Shown piece by piece: positions 23,389 through 33,757 of a stretch of DNA of 64,000 nucleotides (within the stretch, counting starts at the first letter, position 1; every line of letters begins with the position of its first letter). Below the pieces are notes generated by a model that saw only the letters and a program-made list of their open reading frames with translations, made no database searches and was not told where the DNA came from. Location of the stretch: contig JBAIAC010000033.1 in NCBI GenBank assembly GCA_037349315.1, positions 25,438,001 to 25,502,000 on the forward strand, written 5' to 3'. This stretch comes from Chelydra serpentina. Lineage: Eukaryota; Chordata; Testudines; Chelydridae. A program made the position numbers and the translations under genes.

Positions 23389-24335
23389 TAATTCTTCTCC
23401 GAGGGCTTGCTCATGTCGATTCCAGGTTAGGCAACTGCATGCCCACGTGCACGACTGCCAGAGATTTTTGCCTTACTGATATCCATAGGGCCGGCTCTGG
23501 TGCCCTCTGGAGCCCCGCTCTCATGAGGTGCCGCCGGCCCTGCACCCTATCAGTTCCTTCTTCCTGCCCGGGGCGGTTGCTGGAACGCCTTTCCTGTTGT
23601 GACTGCGAGTGCTTATAGTGGTTCTCTTTCATAGTTTCTTGTATATAGTTGTTCATATAGTAATTAATAGTTTGTAAATTACAGTTAGTTAGTGGTCCCG
23701 TTAAGGACATCATCCCAGGGACGGGGCATGCCCAGGTCCCTGGGCTTCAAACCATGTTCCACTTGCCATAAGCCTATGCCTGTCAGCGACCCCCATGCAA
23801 GCTGTCTGAAGTGTTTGGGGGAGATGCACATTAAAGATAGGTGCCCATTCAAGACCTCTGCAGAGCCGCTACCTGGTCGTCCGCCCATACCTTTGTGTCC
23901 CATTACGCCATCACCCAGTAGGCTCGGGACGACGCCAGCTTCAACAGAGCAGTGTTGCAAACAGCACGTCCGTGAACTCTGAGCCCACCTCCAGGAATAC
24001 CGCTTGGGAGTCACCTAACATGGAATCACCATGAGCAAGCACTCGGAGGAGAAAAAATGGTTACTAAGCTTCCGTAACTGTTGTTCTTCGAGGTGTGTTG
24101 CTCATGTCCGTTCCATGAGGCGGAGTTGACGGCAAGAAGGAACTGAGAGGCCATAGGGCCGGCAGCGCCTCATATACCGGCGCATGAGCGCGGGGATCCA
24201 GAGGGTGCTGGAGCCGGCCCTACAGATACCACTAAGGCAAAAATCTCTGGAAGCCGTGCACACGGGCACACGCACACACCTAACATGGAATGGACGTGAG
24301 CAACACGTCTCGAAGAACAAGTTATGGAAGGTTAG
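23389..24335 (+). mobile_element. DIRS-like retroelement, short internally deleted copy
   Basis: The two ends are inverted copies of about 180-200 bases. The left (23389-23570) has gcttgctcatgtcgattcca, gagatttttgccttactg and agggccggctctggtgccct. The complement of the right (24123-24330) has gtgttgctcacgtccattcc, gagatttttgccttagtgg and agggccggctccagcaccct. A third partial copy (24072-24118) lies in left orientation just before the right arm, as in the internal complementary region of DIRS elements. Between them is a remnant of ORF1 (23692-23982). No reverse transcriptase or tyrosine recombinase is left, so the copy is non-autonomous. Confidence 0.65.
23692..23982 (+). pseudogene. DIRS-type ORF1 (gag-like) zinc-knuckle fragment
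   Basis: This 96-codon frame contains CSTCHKPMPVSDPHASCLKC directly followed by LGEMHIKDRC. The pattern CxxC...DPHxxCLxCLGxxH...C is the characteristic cysteine-histidine motif that I know from ORF1 of vertebrate DIRS-like elements, and it probably binds nucleic acid. The family protein is several times longer, so this is a fragment. It lies between the inverted repeats of the element at 23389-24335. No host role is indicated. Confidence 0.6.
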
Positions 24336-24462
24336 TAACCGTTGTTTTTGGTTTTTTTGAGCGTGGATTGAGGATCCATTGAACATTTTGCCTTTTATGA
24401 AATTTAGGTTCTTTGTTTTCCCCGTCATCTTAAAATGAATCTCTAATAAAATACAGGCAACC

Positions 24463-24493
<31 letters not shown>

Positions 24494-25230
24494 TTCTCTT
24501 TCTCATACTCTGCCTCTGTCCTCTCTGGGCTAGTCTTTGACCCCTGTTTGCTCTCTCTCCCGTCTCCAGCTCTTTTTGTCTCTCTCCTTCTTTTACTTGA
24601 CTCCGTAGACCTGGGCACTGGTTTATAAAATGTTCCCCGAGACAGAAGAGGTCGCATTTCTGTAGTTTGGGATGGAGTGGTGCTAGGAGGTGGTTGCTCT
24701 TAGTTGCTACAGCAGCCGTCCTTTTTGGTGTGAATGACGCAGAACCTAATGGGAAAACAAATATACAAATCCTATTTTAAAGTTTCCCTTCTCTGTGTTA
24801 CTGTTAACACTTTAGACTATCACAGTTGAAATAATTCTAAAGATTAGCATTGATTTCGTACCATGCAGTTTGTTTATCTCTTGTATTTCACTTGAGTTTG
24901 GAGAGTGAAACCGGGCTAATCAGTTTTCCTTTCTGTTTGTAGCTGGTTCCCTTTCCGGTTCTCAGGTCTGGTTGCAGGGGATTGTTCTGTTTGTGTTTTT
25001 CACAATGCAACAGAATATGGACTGTTTTCACAAAAACGAAAGGAAGTCTTCTATCCACGTTCAGTGTCATTAAAATATTTTTACTAAACCTTAAGTTGGG
25101 GCCTTAGATGACTTGATAGCCTCCCTGTAGCTGTAAACTATAGAGGAAAATGATGAGCTCTGAGGAACCCCGTAGGGTCAGGTGCAGAGGGAATTATTCA
25201 CCATGAATTCTTTCTCTTGTTAATTTTCAG
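24336..25230. other. End of intron before the LRR exon
   Basis: Contains the GT microsatellite at 24468-24493 and AT-rich unique sequence. No further feature recognised up to the acceptor at 25229-25230. Confidence 0.5.
24468..24493. repeat. (GT)n microsatellite, 13 units
   Basis: Uninterrupted GT run of 26 bases within intron. Confidence 0.95.
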
Positions 25231-25299
25231 AAACCTCTCCGATAACCGGCTTACCACACTGTCATGGCAACTCTTCCAGACACTGAGACTTTCCGAACT
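25231..25299 (+). CDS. NTRK3: NTRK3 exon: last leucine-rich repeat of TrkC
   Basis: This 69-bp internal exon is preceded by taattttcag and followed by gtaagt. Its first base completes a codon begun in the upstream exon. It then reads NLSDNRLTTLSWQLFQTLRL and SE, and ends with two bases of a Leu codon. It is phase 2 at both ends, as expected for the one-repeat-per-exon LRR exons of Trk genes. The LxxNRLTTLxxxLFxxL pattern is a typical leucine-rich repeat, lying on the concave N-terminal solenoid of the receptor outside the cell. Compared with the mammalian TrkC I remember, the N-terminal half is nearly identical and the end reads LRLSEL where mammals have LSLREL. The exon for the preceding repeat was not recognised upstream, so that intron may extend beyond the window start. 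Confidence 0.93.
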
Positions 25300-27265
25300 G
25301 TAAGTTCCATCCTGGAGGGATCTCCTGGGAGGTGGGGGAGGGGGCGAGGGCTGATGAAAAGAGCAGCAGGTTATAAAGTTTCCCCCCCCCCGCGTCCAAA
25401 GATCAATTTTGAAACCTGTGATGTACGAGTGTGAATAATGATCTAAAATCCCAGAGGGCAGAGTGAATTCTGGAAGGGGTTCCTGGGCATGGAAGGACCA
25501 GAGCTCTGCTGTTTCTCTGTTACCTTCATAACATCTTGTGAATTGATGTTCGGGGCTGATGATGAAGCCATTTCTGGGCTTATCATGGTTTGGCTAAATG
25601 CAAGGCCAGATTTTGAGTGGACCTCCGTAAGGACCAGACCCTGTGAGATGGGAAGAGTCCTCCACTCCCATTCGTTTGCAGGCTGTGCTTGGCTGTACGG
25701 CCAGGGTCATCCAAGTGTGGAGGAGTGCGTTTCGTAGGCGATGCCAGATCCTGTGTGGACGAGAGGCGAGTATCTCTCCTGGGTCACCTGAAGGCTGCAG
25801 CCCACTGAATTATTGATAAAGCATGCTCCACTGCATCTGAAGAGTAAGTGGACATGAAATCAATGGAGCACTGCCCTGGTGACCTGTTTTGTTGAGTTTT
25901 AGAAATAGTTGTTCGGTGGATATATAAAAAAAAAAGTACTATTTATCCCAGAGGATCATGGGATATCCCATTCATCCTCACCTGTGATCAATACAGCTGT
26001 AAGCTAGAAGTGACTTATGAAAGAATAATGACAGTCTCTCAAGTGGGAGTAAATGGGTTATCACCGCTGTTACTGCAGTGTATTTTATTTCTGTCAAATT
26101 GTTAAATGAAAAATACTAATAGTGATATTCGAAAATAAAGAAATACCCATCCAATGGGGAATCTGGCTCGCAGAGTTAAACGCTGGATTTGGAATTCATC
26201 TCTGCACTGATTGCAGCTCAGAAGAGTTCCAAGTCCTGGCTCAGGTTTCAAGTTTAAAAGAGGTGAGAGTGGCTTGTAATCTTCGGTTTCCATTTGTTCT
26301 CATTGCACCATCTGGCACAATTCAGATTAGTGGTTGCTAGCCAAAAGAGGCCCATGAACGGAAGAGCGGGGCGTGTGGGGAGGAGGGCTGCAGGTCAGGA
26401 CTGAGGTGCATTGGCAGAGCTTTGAGGGAAAGCCCAAGGCTGGGATACCAGGGAGTGCTGCCAATCAGGATTGGGGTGCTTTTTGAAATCTTTGGATTCA
26501 AGGGCTAGAATGGGGTATGCTGCAGATCAGTGTAAATACTCTCAATATTAATTTGGTTTTAAATGGTTCTGTCCCATTTGGCTGTATTGCACTTCAAGTA
26601 TATCCCATGTTTACAACCCCACATCAGGCCCACACTAACAATGATGGAAACTGAGGATCCTTCATATTTGGCCAGCAAAAAATAGCCAAGAATCCTCTTT
26701 CTTGCCCTGCAACAGGGATTTCGATCTGGTTGAGCTTGCTTCATGTTGTGGCAGCAGGGTGACTCATGACCATTACTCGACAGGCTGACAATCGGGTGAG
26801 CTATATGAAGGAGAAGAATGGAAGTGGTGTAAACAGTCCAGGTCCTTTTGAAGCCTCTTGCAGAATGGTTTTCTAGGAGGTAGTGAGCCTTGGCTGGTGG
26901 GAGAAGTAACGTGGATGAAGTTGCTGGGGATCAAAGAAGGGGAAAAATGGCCCTGCCGTTACGAAGCGGTGTGGTGTTAGCTATCCCTTATAAAGCTTCA
27001 GGCCTCCAGTGCTGGGAAAGTATTAACTCCCAAGTATGTGCTCCTCAAGCTATCAAAGTGGCTTCTAACATGAAAAAACCACCAGGTTTAACTCCTCCAT
27101 TGAGAGTTATGCCAGTTATGCCTATGGGGGATGACTTCCTTTGAGCCGAATCAGAATCAGCATACAATTCAGAGAAACAGATTACACGGCCCTTTGACTA
27201 TGATACCTCTCACCAGAAGTTTCCAGATGGGATCCTGCTCATTAACAACTCTCCATCCATCTGGA
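25300..27265. other. Intron following the LRR exon, first part
   Basis: Starts with the donor gtaagt. A C-tract lies at 25382-25391 and an A-tract at about 25926. No exon, RNA gene or classified repeat seen before the tRNA gene. Confidence 0.45.
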
Positions 27266-27338
27266 GCCTGGCTAGCTCAGTTGGTAGAGCATCAGACTTT
27301 TAATTTGACGGTCCAGGGTTCAAGTCCCTGGTCAGGTG
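27266..27338 (+). tRNA. tRNA-Lys (anticodon TTT), gene or recent pseudogene
   Basis: These 73 bases fold as a full cloverleaf. The acceptor gcctggc pairs with gtcaggt through two G-T wobbles. The D arm is gctc...gagc. The anticodon stem tcaga/tttga surrounds the loop cttttaa with anticodon TTT. The T arm is caggg-ttcaagt-ccctg, and the discriminator base is G. Internal promoter boxes are intact: A box tagctcagttgg and B box ggttcaagtcc. It matches vertebrate tRNA-Lys-UUU closely. Against full function, no TTTT terminator follows within about 60 bases. There is no CCA or poly(A) tail. It lies in an NTRK3 intron on the same strand, 70 bp before a tRNA-derived SINE. Confidence 0.88.
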
Positions 27339-27408
27339 TAGGGGGGGATCATTTCCTCCTGGGGTATCCCCCAAGAACTTCATGTGACAGCTCTTCAGTA
27401 CCTTCCTT

Positions 27409-27584
27409 GGGGGAGGGATAGCTCAGTGGTTTGAGCATTGGCCTGCTAAAGCCAGGGTTGTGAGTTCAATCCTTGAGTGGGCCATTTAGGGATCTGGGGA
27501 AAAAATTGGGGATTGGTCCTGCTTTGAGCAGGGGGTTGGACTAGATGACCTCCTAAGGTCCCTTCTAACCCTGATATTCTATGA
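27409..27584 (+). repeat. Tortoise polIII (Cry-type) SINE
   Basis: Nearly intact copy. The head gggggagggatagctcagtg has the A box, and ggttgtgagttcaatcc the B box. The body ccatttagggatctgggg leads to ggttggactagatgacctcc, and the tail ends ctgatattctatga, shared with CR1 3' ends. Body type differs from the copy at 630. No clear target duplication. Confidence 0.93.
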
Positions 27585-30500
27585 CAGTGGCCAGGCTGGT
27601 GGTCAGCAGTAGGACAGGCAGCAGGAAAGGAATGCTGCTCCAGGAAGTCTGGAAGAGAGAGGGGAATCTTCTTAGCTGGCTGTGAGAGTACCAGTGTTGG
27701 CAGGAGGGGTGCTTGGAGAGCCTCTGCTGGGATAGGGACGAGGGTGGCATGGGTTCTACCAAACTTGAGATGTGGTTGAGAGAAGACTGAAAGGGGTGGA
27801 AATCAAACTACAAGGGTGAATAATCGTGAATGCAAAGATGCTAGAGAGTGAGGGGGAAAGAGAACTGAATAAATATATTGCACACAGCGCTGACCCCTAA
27901 AGCTCAGAGATCAAGACGAGTACAATGAGGAATAAATCTCCAGCAGGTTGGGGAGAGGTTAAGAACTGATGAGCCAGGAGAAACATAACATTTAAAAATC
28001 CCAAGAGGCTCAGCCAGTAGAAGACATTTATGTCACGTCAAGCTACAAGATGGGTTACGAGACTTGGGAGGGGGGTGGAATACACAGTCCACACAAGGTG
28101 ACATGGAAGCGAGAGAGAAAGCTGCGCGTGAGGTTGGCTAAGAACTTGAAGGTGAGCCAAATCGCTCTTGAAAGGAAGAAAGTAATGAAACGAGAAGATA
28201 GATGCAGAGAGACAGCAAGCGTGAGAAAGGCAGGTTGAGCCGTATGAGCGCTGCAAGGCCTTGGGGAGGCAGGAGAAATATTACAGAAGACACAAGAACA
28301 CATGTTCGCATGATGTGTGCTATCCTCCAGAGCCATAGGAATATAGGAAGATGAGATGGGGACAAGCTGGCCTTCTAATGGCAACAGCTGCTGCTGCTCA
28401 AGGCCAAAGATGGAGCGGTGGTTACTGAGAGGACATTCGGCAGAGTAGACAACCCTCGCTGGTAGGAGGGGCTTGTCACTTGAACATAACCAGGCAAAAA
28501 TGACGTGTTAGCATTTCAGGGCCTCAAGAGGCAGAAATGTCAGTGCAGGTAAAGATGCCCTCAGGGGGCCAGCTGAAAGCAGTGGAGCAAGCGGTAAAGG
28601 AAATGGTGGGAATGTGACAGATCGGAGACCTGGGAAGTGTAAAGAGTTCAAATGACTCTACTAAAATGTGCCAGACAAGCCTTGGCTCTTTGGGACAATG
28701 CGTGTTAAATGGCTTTCCTGGGGAATCCCCGCGGAGTGTTTAACGCAAATGCCACCACTGCGGTTTGGCAAGAATCCAGGGTTTTGGAGGTACACCCTGA
28801 GGGGAGGGCCATCGCCTGGCGATTGCCTGTTCCCAGAGACTGAAGATCAAAGGCCTGAGCTATATAACGAAGTAGCTGATCTGCCTAGCTTTTATTCTGG
28901 TTCCGATTTAAAGATTGATGTGAGCCCGGGGAAAACCCAGCTGTGGGAGTTCGAGGACTGACAGCTGCCAGAGCCCTATATTGGAGCTGGGGTGACCCCG
29001 GTAAGCTTTTAGTATGCATGTAGGTGCTTTTCTTGTGTTTTAACTTACAGCGGCTGTGTGTTAACTTATAGCGGCTGGCCACACGCTGCTCATTGCCCTT
29101 GGGGAGAGAGCAAAGTGCAGGCGCTGGCCATTTAGGGAGACTGACTTGCTGGGGGTATCTGTCTAGGTCAGGGCGCTGTGCAGTCTCAAAGGTCCCAGTG
29201 AGATGCAGGTCTCCGCCCAGGACAGGTCACAGCTGGAAGTCCTTGAGGGACTATTGAGGGGGAAATACAGGTGCAGTTACCTGAAACAGTTTCTTGGGGA
29301 GGATCAGGAGGAGAGGCACTGGAATGGACGTGACGTGAAATGGAGAGCGCTAGAGAACATCAGGCCTGATGAAGCCATTCACAGCAAACACTGGAGAGAA
29401 GAGAGCGCGGAAATAGTAATACCAGGATCACGCCACCCGTAAGATCTGGCTGACATCTGGGAATTTCCTGAGGAACTCCAAGCTTCAGTGGATTCGTGTC
29501 TGCCATTTAGGCACATGGAACCAACAGCCTCATTGCAGGAATGAGTAGATTTTTGCAGGCTAGGGCTTCTTTGTCATTGGCCAGAGCCAACCTTCTCCCC
29601 AGCTGACAGTTCCCCCAGAGGGACTGGAAAGGGGTCATCTCCTGTTGACGATTTCTATACATTCCCCAGACCGGCTGGCACAGGGACCGAGCAACTGGTT
29701 CTTGGCATCAAACATAAGGCAGATCCTTCTTAGGGCAGGATGACTTTGTATGAATACAATACAGTGCATTACAAAGGAAAGCCCCGATCAACTCCTTTTC
29801 AGCCAACACCGCGGGGACTTGAAAAACAAGAGGTTTGGTACCAAAATATACCTCCTCCACTGCTGGAAAAAGCCATGTCTGGGGATGGCTTGCTGTGAGT
29901 CAACCCCGAACTCTCGTAGGCTTGGACTGACCTTGAATGGCAGGTCTCCAGCCAAAGGATGTGCAGCTCTTGTCAGCCTGTAGTGTGCTGAGCTCAGGGA
30001 AGCTTCAGAAACATGCAACAGCTCATAAACATTGGACTTACAGCCCCTGTTGTCCAGAGGTCACTTCTGGCTTCCTCCATCATGCCCTGGGAGAGCTTGG
30101 GGCTGACCTTTCAGGAGAGTTTTGTGAAACACCTGACCCCAAAACTGACCTTCCCGGGGCAGTGAGAGATCCAAGCCTTCCTTGCTCCAGTTGCCTCTTT
30201 CATTTTATAAAACCTTGGCATTACGGGCAACTCCTCCCTCACCCAGACCTCCAGTCCTTCTAAAGCAATCTGTAGCTGCCTCATTGCCCTGCAAAACATT
30301 TCCATAGTGCTTTTGTGAGAGGTGACGGTGCTGAATGGGGCACAGCAGGGTGTCTGTTAATATCACGAGCACAAGTTAATTTCACATGTGTCCGTTGCTC
30401 GAGGACTTCTTGCCACCGACAGGCACGCTAATGGAGTTGGCTATACACAAGAGGGGCTTCCCTGCTGGGGGCAGGGGACTAATTCAGCGACCAGAAACCA

Positions 30501-31876
30501 TGCCTCGCGCTGTAGATTAAATCTCCCCTTTTTGTTCCATTCCCTGCCACCAGGGATTCTGAAATGATGAAGCCAGATATTTCCCCTTCTTTGCTGGACA
30601 CCCTGATTCAGTTGGAGGCTCAACAAAGCGGAGTCAGAGTCCCTACCTGGGAGAGTGCTTTAAGCGGCAAGCATACAAAACCGCAACCCTAATTTTATAA
30701 GACCCAAAGCAGACAACGGAAACAAGGCACAGCGCTGCTGTTTCCCATTAGGAACTTTGCTGCAGGCACTTTTGTTTTAACCGGTGAATCGTATAGTGAG
30801 CTCGCGGAACCGGGACAGGCTGTGAGGGTTCGGCACGCCCCACACAGCTGTGTTATTCTTGAGAGAATAGTTTTGAGATGATCACACATCTAAAACCATG
30901 GTCATCCCAGTGCATTCAGGGACTCCTCATGCCTCTGCCCCACAGAGCTCATTGGTTTTTTTGGGCGCAGGGTCGCTGGGGTAATTTCCAAAGGTTCTAG
31001 GCACTGCATTGTGGGTTGCGGTTAGGAGGCTTGGCTGAACCAGGCAGCTGCAATGCTTTATGATCCACTTAGTGTAGGCAGAGACTAGGCATCCGTTGCT
31101 GACTCCCTCCTTACCAACTGCTGCGGCATATTTCTGAGATCTTCTTCCTAGGTGCCCTTCACCTCTCCTGGCCACCTAGACCCTTCCCCTGTACAAGTGT
31201 GGGGTTGCATTACACGCCGTTCATGTGTAGTCGCATGGGACTTCCTGAAAATGAGCCGTGTGAACTCTGAGCCCAACTTGGCTGCTGAGACTGGGTGCAG
31301 TTCTTCTCTCCTGGAATGAAATGTCCAGACCCACTTATGCCCGTTCCCTCTGCTTCCTGGGCCATTAGAACCATTCTCAAAGCTCACTCGGTGCTGTTTG
31401 TCTCCTCCCCTGCCCAGCCTTGGATGGAATATGCTAGACCAGCATGTGGGTCCATGTCCTTTTGCTGGCTCATTCCTTTAGCTTAGAAGGTAGAGTCACT
31501 TGATAGATTAGATCCCGGGTCACTTACACAAGTGCAACTGTCATTTCTCAAAGCTGTGGGTTGTTGTTGTTGTTTTAAATGCGGTGTCTTAAGGAAGCAG
31601 GAGGGTCGTGCACCCCCTGCGAGCCAGGAACCTGGCCGTGGGTTGGGAATACCTCCAGCCTGAATATATAAACTAAAGTGCCCTTTGAATCTTCTTGTCC
31701 TTCCCTGGAGTAAACCGTGCAGAATACAGCTCATGAGAAAGAACCCTCCTCCTTTAGATCTTGCTGCAGCTTTGATACGGCTGTTAAGTATATGGCAGCA
31801 ATGAAGTGAAATTAACTTCCAGAGGCTGCTGAGGAAAGGGACCGCAGCTGTGGAGAAAATTAGCTCCCTCTCTTTC
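27585..31876. other. Intronic stretch, unassigned
   Basis: No exon recognised. 28660-29100 contains a block ending ggtgaccccggtaagctttt and twice acttacagcggctg/acttatagcggctg, which looks like part of an unclassified retroelement, but I cannot support a boundary. A (TTG)5-like run lies at 31559-31574. Frames up to about 109 codons have no domains. Confidence 0.4.
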
Positions 31877-31879
31877 TAA

Positions 31880-32177
31880 GGGCTGGTCCACACGAGGGGG
31901 GGGCGAGATCGATCTAAGATACGCAACTTCAGCTACGTGAATAACGTAGCTGAAGTCGAATATCTTAGATCGATTTTTAAAAGTACTTACCGCGGTCCAC
32001 ACGGCAGCAGGCAGGCTCCCCCGTCGACTCCGCTTACTCCTTGCGCGGAGCTGGAGTTCCAGTGTCGACGGGGAGCGGCTCTGGGATCGATTTATCGCGT
32101 CTAGACGAGACGCGATAAATCGATCCCAGAACATCGATCGCTACCCGCCGAATCGGGCGGGTAGTGTGGATGTAGCC
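31880..32177. mobile_element. Harbinger-like MITE (298 bp) with nested hairpins
   Basis: The ends gggctggtccacac and the complement ggctacatccacac are similar inverted repeats, each flanked by TAA (31877-31879 and 32178-32180), the 3-bp duplication of PIF/Harbinger elements. Inside are at least three strong hairpins: atcgatctaagatacgcaac with its complement around 31950, cgtcgactccgcttac/gtgtcgacggggag, and gggatcgatttatcgcgtct with its complement around 32103. Non-coding. Confidence 0.75.
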
Positions 32178-32261
32178 TAAGTTGCAGCCTCAGAGGGAGA
32201 ATAGCTTGGTTTTCTGAGATGGCCATGCAGCCCTTGGTCATTCTGGTTTTGACACCTCATG

Positions 32262-32611
32262 CTCTCATTCTGGGTGCCTCACTTGAGGAAAGATGTGGAC
32301 AATTTGGAGAGAGTCCAGAGGCTGGCAACAAAAATGATAGAAGGTTTAGAAAACTTGACCTCCGAGCAAAGGTTAAAAAAACTGGGGATGGTTTAGTCTT
32401 GAGAAAAGAAGACTGGTGGGGTGGGGGTAACCTGAGAACAGTCTTCAAGTATGTTACGGGCTGTTATGAAGAGGATGGTGATGTTTTCTCCATGTCCACA
32501 GAAGGAAGGACAAGAAGGCTTAATCTGCAGCGAGGGAAATTGAGGTTAGATATTAGGGAAAACTTTCTAGCTAGAAGGGTAGTTAAGTTCTGGAATAGGC
32601 TTCCAAAGGAG
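32262..32611 (+). mobile_element. CR1 LINE fragment, left part of an interrupted copy
   Basis: Reading with the + strand, this gives the C-terminal CR1 ORF2 region. Recognisable blocks are ggaaagatgtggacaatttg, the frame RKLDLRAKVKK, NLRTVFKYVTGC, RRLNLQRGKLRLDIREN and VVKFWNRLPKE. The frame 32219-32758 spans it but continues into the inserted element and is not one gene. The copy resumes at 33598. Confidence 0.85.
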
Positions 32612-32802
32612 TGTAATGGACCCTCGCTCTCCCACTCGGAGGGAGGCCACTCATTCAGGTTGCCTTCAGGCTTGTCTGGCCAAGGCACGAAGCTGCAGAA
32701 CAGTCTAGGGCCCTTGTTTCCACCTGAGGTGGAGCAAAGCCCCCCCCAAGTCCTCTAGTTCCCAGCCCCACAATAGGGCTGGGCACCAGACGGTCACGGC
32801 CA

Positions 32803-33038
32803 GGCTTTAGCCTGGGCTTGGGTAGGCTCAAGCTGCCAGCAATTAAACACCGGCTACAGGGGGCTGGCTTCGGCCGGGGCGGGGCTCCAGCCGCCAGCAA
32901 GACAATCACAGTCTATGGAGCTGGAGTGGGCCTGGGCTTGAGGAGGCTCAGGCTGCCAGCCAACAAACAGTCCCAAGGCTGGCTTTAGCCTGGGTGGGGC
33001 TCAGGCAGCCAGCAAAGCAACAGTCTATAAGGGAGCTG
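32803..33038. repeat. GC-rich tandem repeat, about four units of 58 bp
   Basis: Units start near 32803, 32863, 32921 and 32979. Each has the order ctggctttagcctggg, a ggctcaggctgccagc block, caacaaacagtc and a short GGAG/AAGG spacer. Units differ at many positions, so the array is old. It lies wholly inside the TG...CA element. Confidence 0.75.
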
Positions 33039-33056
33039 GTAAGGGAGGCTCCTTCT

Positions 33057-33593
33057 TCAGAGCAGGAGCTTCCCTGCACAGTGTAGGGAGTCGGTCACCC
33101 CGGGGTGGGGTGGCAGGGGGACGCAGGCCCAGCCCAGGGCCCTGGCAGAGGCAGGATTGGCTGCCCCTGCGTTGGCGGGGACCCAGCCGCAACACGTTGA
33201 CTGAGCCACATATGGCTCCGCAGCCGGCTGCTCCGTGGCTGCCCCTGGGCCACTTCCTGCCTCCCCGGGGTTTGGTACCTCTCGCTTCTGGGGCTCGTCA
33301 GACTCCTCGGGGTACACCGCGGCCGGTAGTCTGGACCACTCCTCGTCGGGGTCTCCCACATCTGTGGCTGTCGGACAGCCAGGGGTAGGTTCCCCTCCTG
33401 GGCACGGCAGAACGGCAGAAGCGTCCTTCTCCTCTGGGATATCGCCCCAACTGGGCTGCAGGGCCTTCCTCTTATACTTACGGCCCCGCCGCTGCACGTC
33501 CGGTGAAGGGGCGGGGTAGGCTAGGCCCCTCCCACCAAAGGGATTGTAGTGGATCCTCTCTCTCCCGCTCGGAGGGAGTCCACTCGGCCTCAC
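33057..33593 (-). other. 178-codon frame inside the inserted element
   Basis: Open minus-strand frame starting within the right terminal repeat at a non-ATG codon. The product is proline-, glycine- and glutamate-rich. Blocks include RRGRKYKRKALQPSWGDIPE, DPDEEWSRLPAAVYPEESDE and PNPGEAGSGPGAATEQPAAE. I do not recognise a domain. The composition is reminiscent of the low-complexity N-terminal part of a retroelement gag protein, but this is a guess. The frame is GC-rich, which favours chance openness. Not a host gene on present evidence. Confidence 0.3.
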
Positions 33594-33597
33594 TACA

Positions 33598-33757
33598 GGG
33601 AGGTTGTGGAATCCCCATTATTGAAGGCTTTTAAGAACAGGTTGGGCAAACACCTGTCAGATGTTTTATACGTACTGGGTCCTGTCTCAGCACAGGGAGG
33701 CTGGACTTGATTACATCTTGAGGTCCCTTCCAGCCATGCATGTTATGATTCTTGTGA
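33598..33757 (+). mobile_element. CR1 LINE fragment, 3' end of the interrupted copy
   Basis: Continues from 32611. It contains ggttgtggaatccccattat, gcttttaagaacaggttggg, aaacacctgtcagatg, tgaggtcccttccagcc and gttatgattctt, the standard CR1 C-terminus and 3' end of turtles and crocodilians. Confidence 0.88.

Larger units (their letters stand above)
32612..33597. mobile_element. 986-bp TG...CA element inserted in a CR1 copy
   Basis: The insertion begins tgtaatgg, ends cactaca, and is flanked by aggag (32607-32611) and gggag (33598-33602), a 5-bp target duplication with one change. Removing the insert and one flank restores CR1 sequence (ccaaaggag then gttgtggaatcc). A terminal motif of about 40 bases is repeated directly: 32612-32652 and 33545-33583 (tgtartgg...tctcccrctcggagggag..cactc). 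TG...CA ends and 5-bp duplication fit an LTR-type element or TRIM-like derivative. No protease, polymerase or integrase is visible. It includes the 58-bp tandem repeat and the minus-strand frame annotated separately. Confidence 0.65.

Noticed and set aside
1..25230. Possible exon for the preceding leucine-rich repeat (KNSGLRSIQPRAF type)
   Set aside because: No segment with this coding pattern and AG/GT borders was seen by eye; a profile search would be needed to exclude it.
32219..32758. 179-codon open frame on the + strand
   Set aside because: It runs from CR1 sequence into the inserted TG...CA element, so it is a composite of two repeats and not a gene.
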